Shown here piece by piece: positions 60,901-64,000 of a stretch of DNA of 64,000 nt. The notes under the pieces are model-generated. The model had not been told where the DNA came from and searched no databases. It worked only from the letters and a program-made list of their open reading frames with translations. The stretch comes from Lepidodermella squamata (taxonomy: Eukaryota > Gastrotricha), in the NCBI GenBank assembly GCA_047495785.1, contig JBLDXI010000021.1, forward strand, positions 992,001 to 1,056,000, written 5' to 3'. The stretch's first letter is position 1. Every line of letters starts with the position of its first letter. The translations under genes were made by a program, and so were the position numbers.

Positions 60901-61517
60901 TAGTCGGGTTCCTTCTCGACGTAACAACCGATGCGAGTCAGGTTAAAGTCGACTACGATCAAGTGACAAATTTAACCCAACAAATTTCAATGCCTCTTGC
61001 AAAAGGTAAAAAATATCCACCTTAATTGAAATTTGACAAAAATTCCGAATTTCTCGCAGTGCCTGCTCAGTTCAATTTTGGCAAATTGATTCCACCCTCG
61101 GCGATCAAGCCCGGAATTTTCTATCGCTACGACGGGTCACTAACTACCCCGCCATGTATTGAAGTCGTGACCTGGACGGTTTTTGAAGAGCGTGTCCCAC
61201 TTTTAGCCCGAACTATGGCAGCTTTGCAATCAGCCCTGGCCAATGTGACCATCAACGACGCTGTTTCGAACGATACCTACAACATTCTTATGCCGATAAA
61301 TGACAACTTCCGAGATCTTCAGAGCTTGAATAAAAGAGTTGTTAGGACGAATCGGGTCGAACCGGTGACTACGACACCAGCGGCGCCTCAAGCAGTGGTC
61401 GCGGTCATGAAGAACGAAACGACAAATTCGACAAAATCTAATGCGCCGAGTCAGCCTGCCTGTAATTATTATTATCAATTCGTCGCTCTTCTTCTAGCGG
61501 CATTTTCTCTTATTTAA
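57969..61517 (+). CDS. CA-M: three-domain alpha-carbonic anhydrase, all domains with intact zinc ligands, GPI-anchored
   Basis: Eight exons (57969-58053, 58104-58625, 58680-58786, 58838-59336, 59390-59638, 59692-60114, 60478-61005, 61060-61517) keep frame and give 956 aa. Signal peptide, then three CA domains. Zinc motifs are LHFHWG/AEVHLVHYN, FHIHWG/GEIHFVHYN and FHIHWG/GEIHFVHYN. All three have SLTTPPC. The His64 position is Lys, Lys and Tyr. Domains 2 and 3 are joined by a Thr/Arg-rich linker and a 363-nt phase-1 intron after WDYS. Domains 1 and 2 are fused inside one exon, where that intron has been lost. The end FVALLLAAFSLI fits a GPI anchor. Likely a surface enzyme with three catalytic units. 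Confidence 0.94.
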
Positions 61518-61589
61518 AGGCGTAAGAGACATCTTTCATCCTTACCTGTGATACCCCTTGAATATTTTCCTGCTGTCTGAATAATTTAA

Positions 61590-61619
61590 AATAAATAACG
61601 GAATTTTATCAGATTTATT
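61590..61619. terminator. Facing poly(A) signals of CA-M and CA-N
   Basis: AATAAA on the plus strand at 61590-61595 (72 bp after the CA-M stop) and on the minus strand at 61614-61619 (78 bp after the CA-N stop). The two transcripts therefore probably overlap tail to tail by a few tens of bases. Confidence 0.7.
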
Positions 61620-61696
61620 CAAAAAACTTGGCAAGGGTTTTCAGATATATCTATAGCTAGTTGAACATTTCAAGGTTTTGTGAGCTGTATCGCTGG

Positions 61697-62913
61697 CTAT
61701 AACAAAAATTTAGCAAACAACGAGGAAAAAATAATGACCAGAATTTTGGCTTTAGATTGTAATTCTGCTGAGTTTGCCTTCTTTGCTAATAGCAGAGAAT
61801 TCGTGTAAATTTTTCGAAGGCTGACATTTTGAATGGGCCGATAACTGGCAGCCATCGGCGTTTTCCCGCCATCCGACATCGATTTAGCGAAAAAGCTAGT
61901 CGCGAAAACTTTGATTTGATTCGGATTGGCATGAATCGCATTGCCAAAAACAGTCCATTGCACGGATTCGTAACACGGCGGTGCGGTTAATGAGCCGAAA
62001 TACCGGTAATATTTCGCGGTCGATTGAATCGAAGTCGACGTAACAGTGTTGTTACATTTCCCAGCTCGTTGCCACGCTTTGAAGGGTAGTAATTGGCTCA
62101 AATTCAGGTAGGTTTGAGCTGAATAGTCTTCGAGTTCAATTGCCGAAAAATTGCTGATTAATTCTGAATAATCAGCCTCGAATTCTCCAGTTCCTGTGTG
62201 GACTGGCTCGACCATGAAGGCAACAATTGCTAGGCCATCTTGTTTATTCACGCTGTTCTTATAGGATTTATAAGCCTGGTTGTAGTGGACGAATTGAATT
62301 TCGAGCGGCGTCGCCCAGTACTCGTCGCCTTGTAGATGCTCGGAGCCGCGCGTGCATGACCCCTCGTTGATCACGTCGCCCCAATGAAAGGCAATGTGGT
62401 CGAGGATGTACCACGAATTAAGGGTGCTGCCTGAAATTCGAGGCAAAAGTCGCGTTTCGTTAATTGCATTTGCAGACAAGGTCCACGTTACTGTATAATT
62501 TTTTTAAATTTTCAAAAAATTAATTAAAAAATCAAAATTAAAAACCGATTCTCCCATTGTTCTGCAAAACTCCTGGGAACGACCGTGACTCATCCGGGTA
62601 GTTGTCGAACCGCAGAGGGTCCTTAACCAGCTTGTCGCTGTATTCCGCATGGGCGGGTGCGAGATAAATTGGCGATTGGTACTTGCCATTGCCGCATAAA
62701 GGGTAACTCAAAGGCCACGCACTGATATCTGTAATTCACCAAATTTCGTGAGCGCAATGTAGTGTGATCGTTTATTTTACTTGTATAAGTCCAATGAGGA
62801 TCCACTGGTCCGATAACCGTGTTGTTATATTGGCAATTGATCGGAAAAATTAATAAGGACAGAGTAAATAGCAGTGAATCATAGCGCTGATTGATCAGTG
62901 TAGAATAAATCAT
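61697..62913 (-). CDS. CA-N: carbonic anhydrase-related protein, two zinc ligands lost
   Basis: Exons 62913-62781, 62728-62546 and 62490-61697 encode 369 aa. A signal peptide is followed by HWTYT, then GKYQSPIYL, IAFHWG, LEIQFVHYN and SLTAPPC. His94 is Ala, His96 is kept and His119 is Gln, so zinc binding and catalysis are unlikely. There is an insert with a Cys pair (CTRGSEH, GKCNNTV). The C-terminus is hydrophobic (KILVIIFSSLFAKFLL), as for a GPI signal. Alone on the minus strand at this end, it faces CA-M tail to tail. Confidence 0.92.
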
Positions 62914-64000
62914 TTTAAGGTGGTTTATTTTGAAACAATAATAAATGTTTTGAGGGTATCAGCGAGAGCCAGCAACATGTGTGGCCTTCGGTAACTTTTA
63001 GCGAATGCGCATATTTAAAACGGAAATTGTTAGCCGCGGTGAGTGATGCGGCTCTGAAAACACGTTATTCAGTCATCATCACTCATCACCGAGGTCAACG
63101 CATCAAATTACACTACCCTCGCCCACCGTCAGGCCACAATAGCTATTATCTTTCCTCACTTGGCCAGGTCACTTCCAAGTTGGGGCAAAAAATACGAGAA
63201 CTGCGTGGCTTTCATTGACTGAAAACGATAATTAAAATTGTACTTGCTATATTTCGGCAGCAGAAAACAGCTTTATTCCAGTGCAGTGTGACTCACCAAT
63301 TATTTTCGCTCCAGGTCAGCAGTTCATTATCGATATCATATCGTTATTATTATCGATCATAGCGATGATCGGCCGCTTTCGATAATAAATGCAGTAATAA
63401 ATAAAGAAATGAATTTTCAGAGTGCTTTTAGCGAACGATCGGCTTGTAATATGATTTTTTGAGAATTGCTTCATTAGGAGTAAAAAATCATTGCCTGGTA
63501 TAGACGAAAGTTATTTCAATGTGATGGATAGAAATAGAATGATAGAAAAAACTGCACCTTTATAACACATTTTGCCAGAATTTATCCTATTTTCAGCAGC
63601 ATTTACTGTGTGCTTTTAGTTCAAATGACCAAATGAATCAGTTTTATTTTCGTCGCTAGCTGCACCCGCGCGCTGGGTGCACAGAATTTGCTCGCTACAC
63701 CCTCGGGTGCAGGATTATAGCTAGTTACACCCAGAAGGTGCGCGAAAATAGCTGCGTGCACCCGCATCTGGGTGCGACCATTTTGCTACGTACACCCAAT
63801 ACATTTGATTGGACGGTAATGAAATCACGGGTGCAGAGAGAAAAACCCTTGTCTATTGTGTCTATTCCTCCAAGGAAAAACCGCTACACCCACTTGACCG
63901 CGCGCGGCGGCTAGAGAGCCATTCATTGCGCGCCAAGGAGTTAATAATCTGTCCGGTGCCGCTGATCAATGTCATAAGTTCAAGAGTCGAGGCCTTGAAG
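62914..64000. other. End-of-window intergenic region
   Basis: Upstream of CA-N; no gene recognised apart from short frames without domains (for example 62979-63218). Contains the GGGTGCA hairpin array at 63655-63837. Confidence 0.4.
63655..63837. repeat. Array of GYACCC / GGGTGC hairpin motifs
   Basis: Successive short palindromes: TGCACCC..GGGTGCA near 63661, TACACCC..GGGTGCA near 63695, TACACCC..GGTGCG near 63726, TGCACCC..GGGTGCG near 63757. Single half-sites follow at about 63790 and 63829. Spacing is about 30-35 bp, with GCTA or AGCT often between units. Either a small satellite or a cluster of dimer-binding sites. Confidence 0.75.

Overview
This window is nuclear DNA from an animal, probably one with a small, compact genome. 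The genes are split by many short introns, often 45-60 nt, with GT..TTTCAG-type borders. The families are metazoan: Kv channel, BTB-kelch protein, aquaporin, fibrinogen/C-type-lectin/EGF mosaic and alpha-carbonic anhydrases with signal peptides and GPI-type tails. The intron style and the thaumatin-like gene recall nematodes or other small ecdysozoans, but I cannot fix the phylum. All exon models were built by hand from splice motifs, and every junction was checked for reading phase.

Layout. 0.2-1.2 kb: a water-type aquaporin (minus strand). 1.9-17.7 kb: one giant secreted mosaic gene (plus strand, about 48 exons, about 3770 aa) with 12 EGF-like, 8 C-type-lectin, 3 discoidin, 4 fibrinogen-related, 1 PAN and 4 sushi-like units. 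A two-domain PAN-thaumatin gene sits on the opposite strand inside its penultimate long intron. 18.0-21.6 kb: a voltage-gated potassium channel (minus). 21.6-25.9 kb: non-coding.

25.9-62.9 kb: an array of 14 alpha-carbonic anhydrase (CA) genes carrying 18 CA domains. They are CA-A to CA-E on the minus strand, CA-F to CA-M on the plus strand and CA-N on the minus strand. The array is interrupted by an AT-hook DNA-binding gene (33.8-35.6 kb), a 0.72-kb inverted-repeat transposon-like element (35.8-36.5 kb) and a BTB-kelch gene (37.1-39.5 kb). Twelve CA domains keep all three zinc-binding histidines. Six have lost one to three of them and look like CA-related pseudoenzymes. Most genes have one CA domain, two genes have two and one has three. 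A decayed first exon of another CA lies at 54.2 kb.

How the genes fit together. The CA array looks like a locally amplified family of secreted or surface-anchored enzymes plus inactive relatives. Such a set would suit extracellular pH/bicarbonate handling or mineral/matrix formation, but that role is inference. The mosaic lectin-like protein and the thaumatin-like protein look like secreted recognition or defence proteins, also by inference. The most interesting points are the mixed active/inactive multi-domain CA array, its phase-1 modular growth, the giant mosaic with its nested thaumatin-like gene, and the hairpin-rich repeats at 35.8, 54.3 and 63.7 kb.
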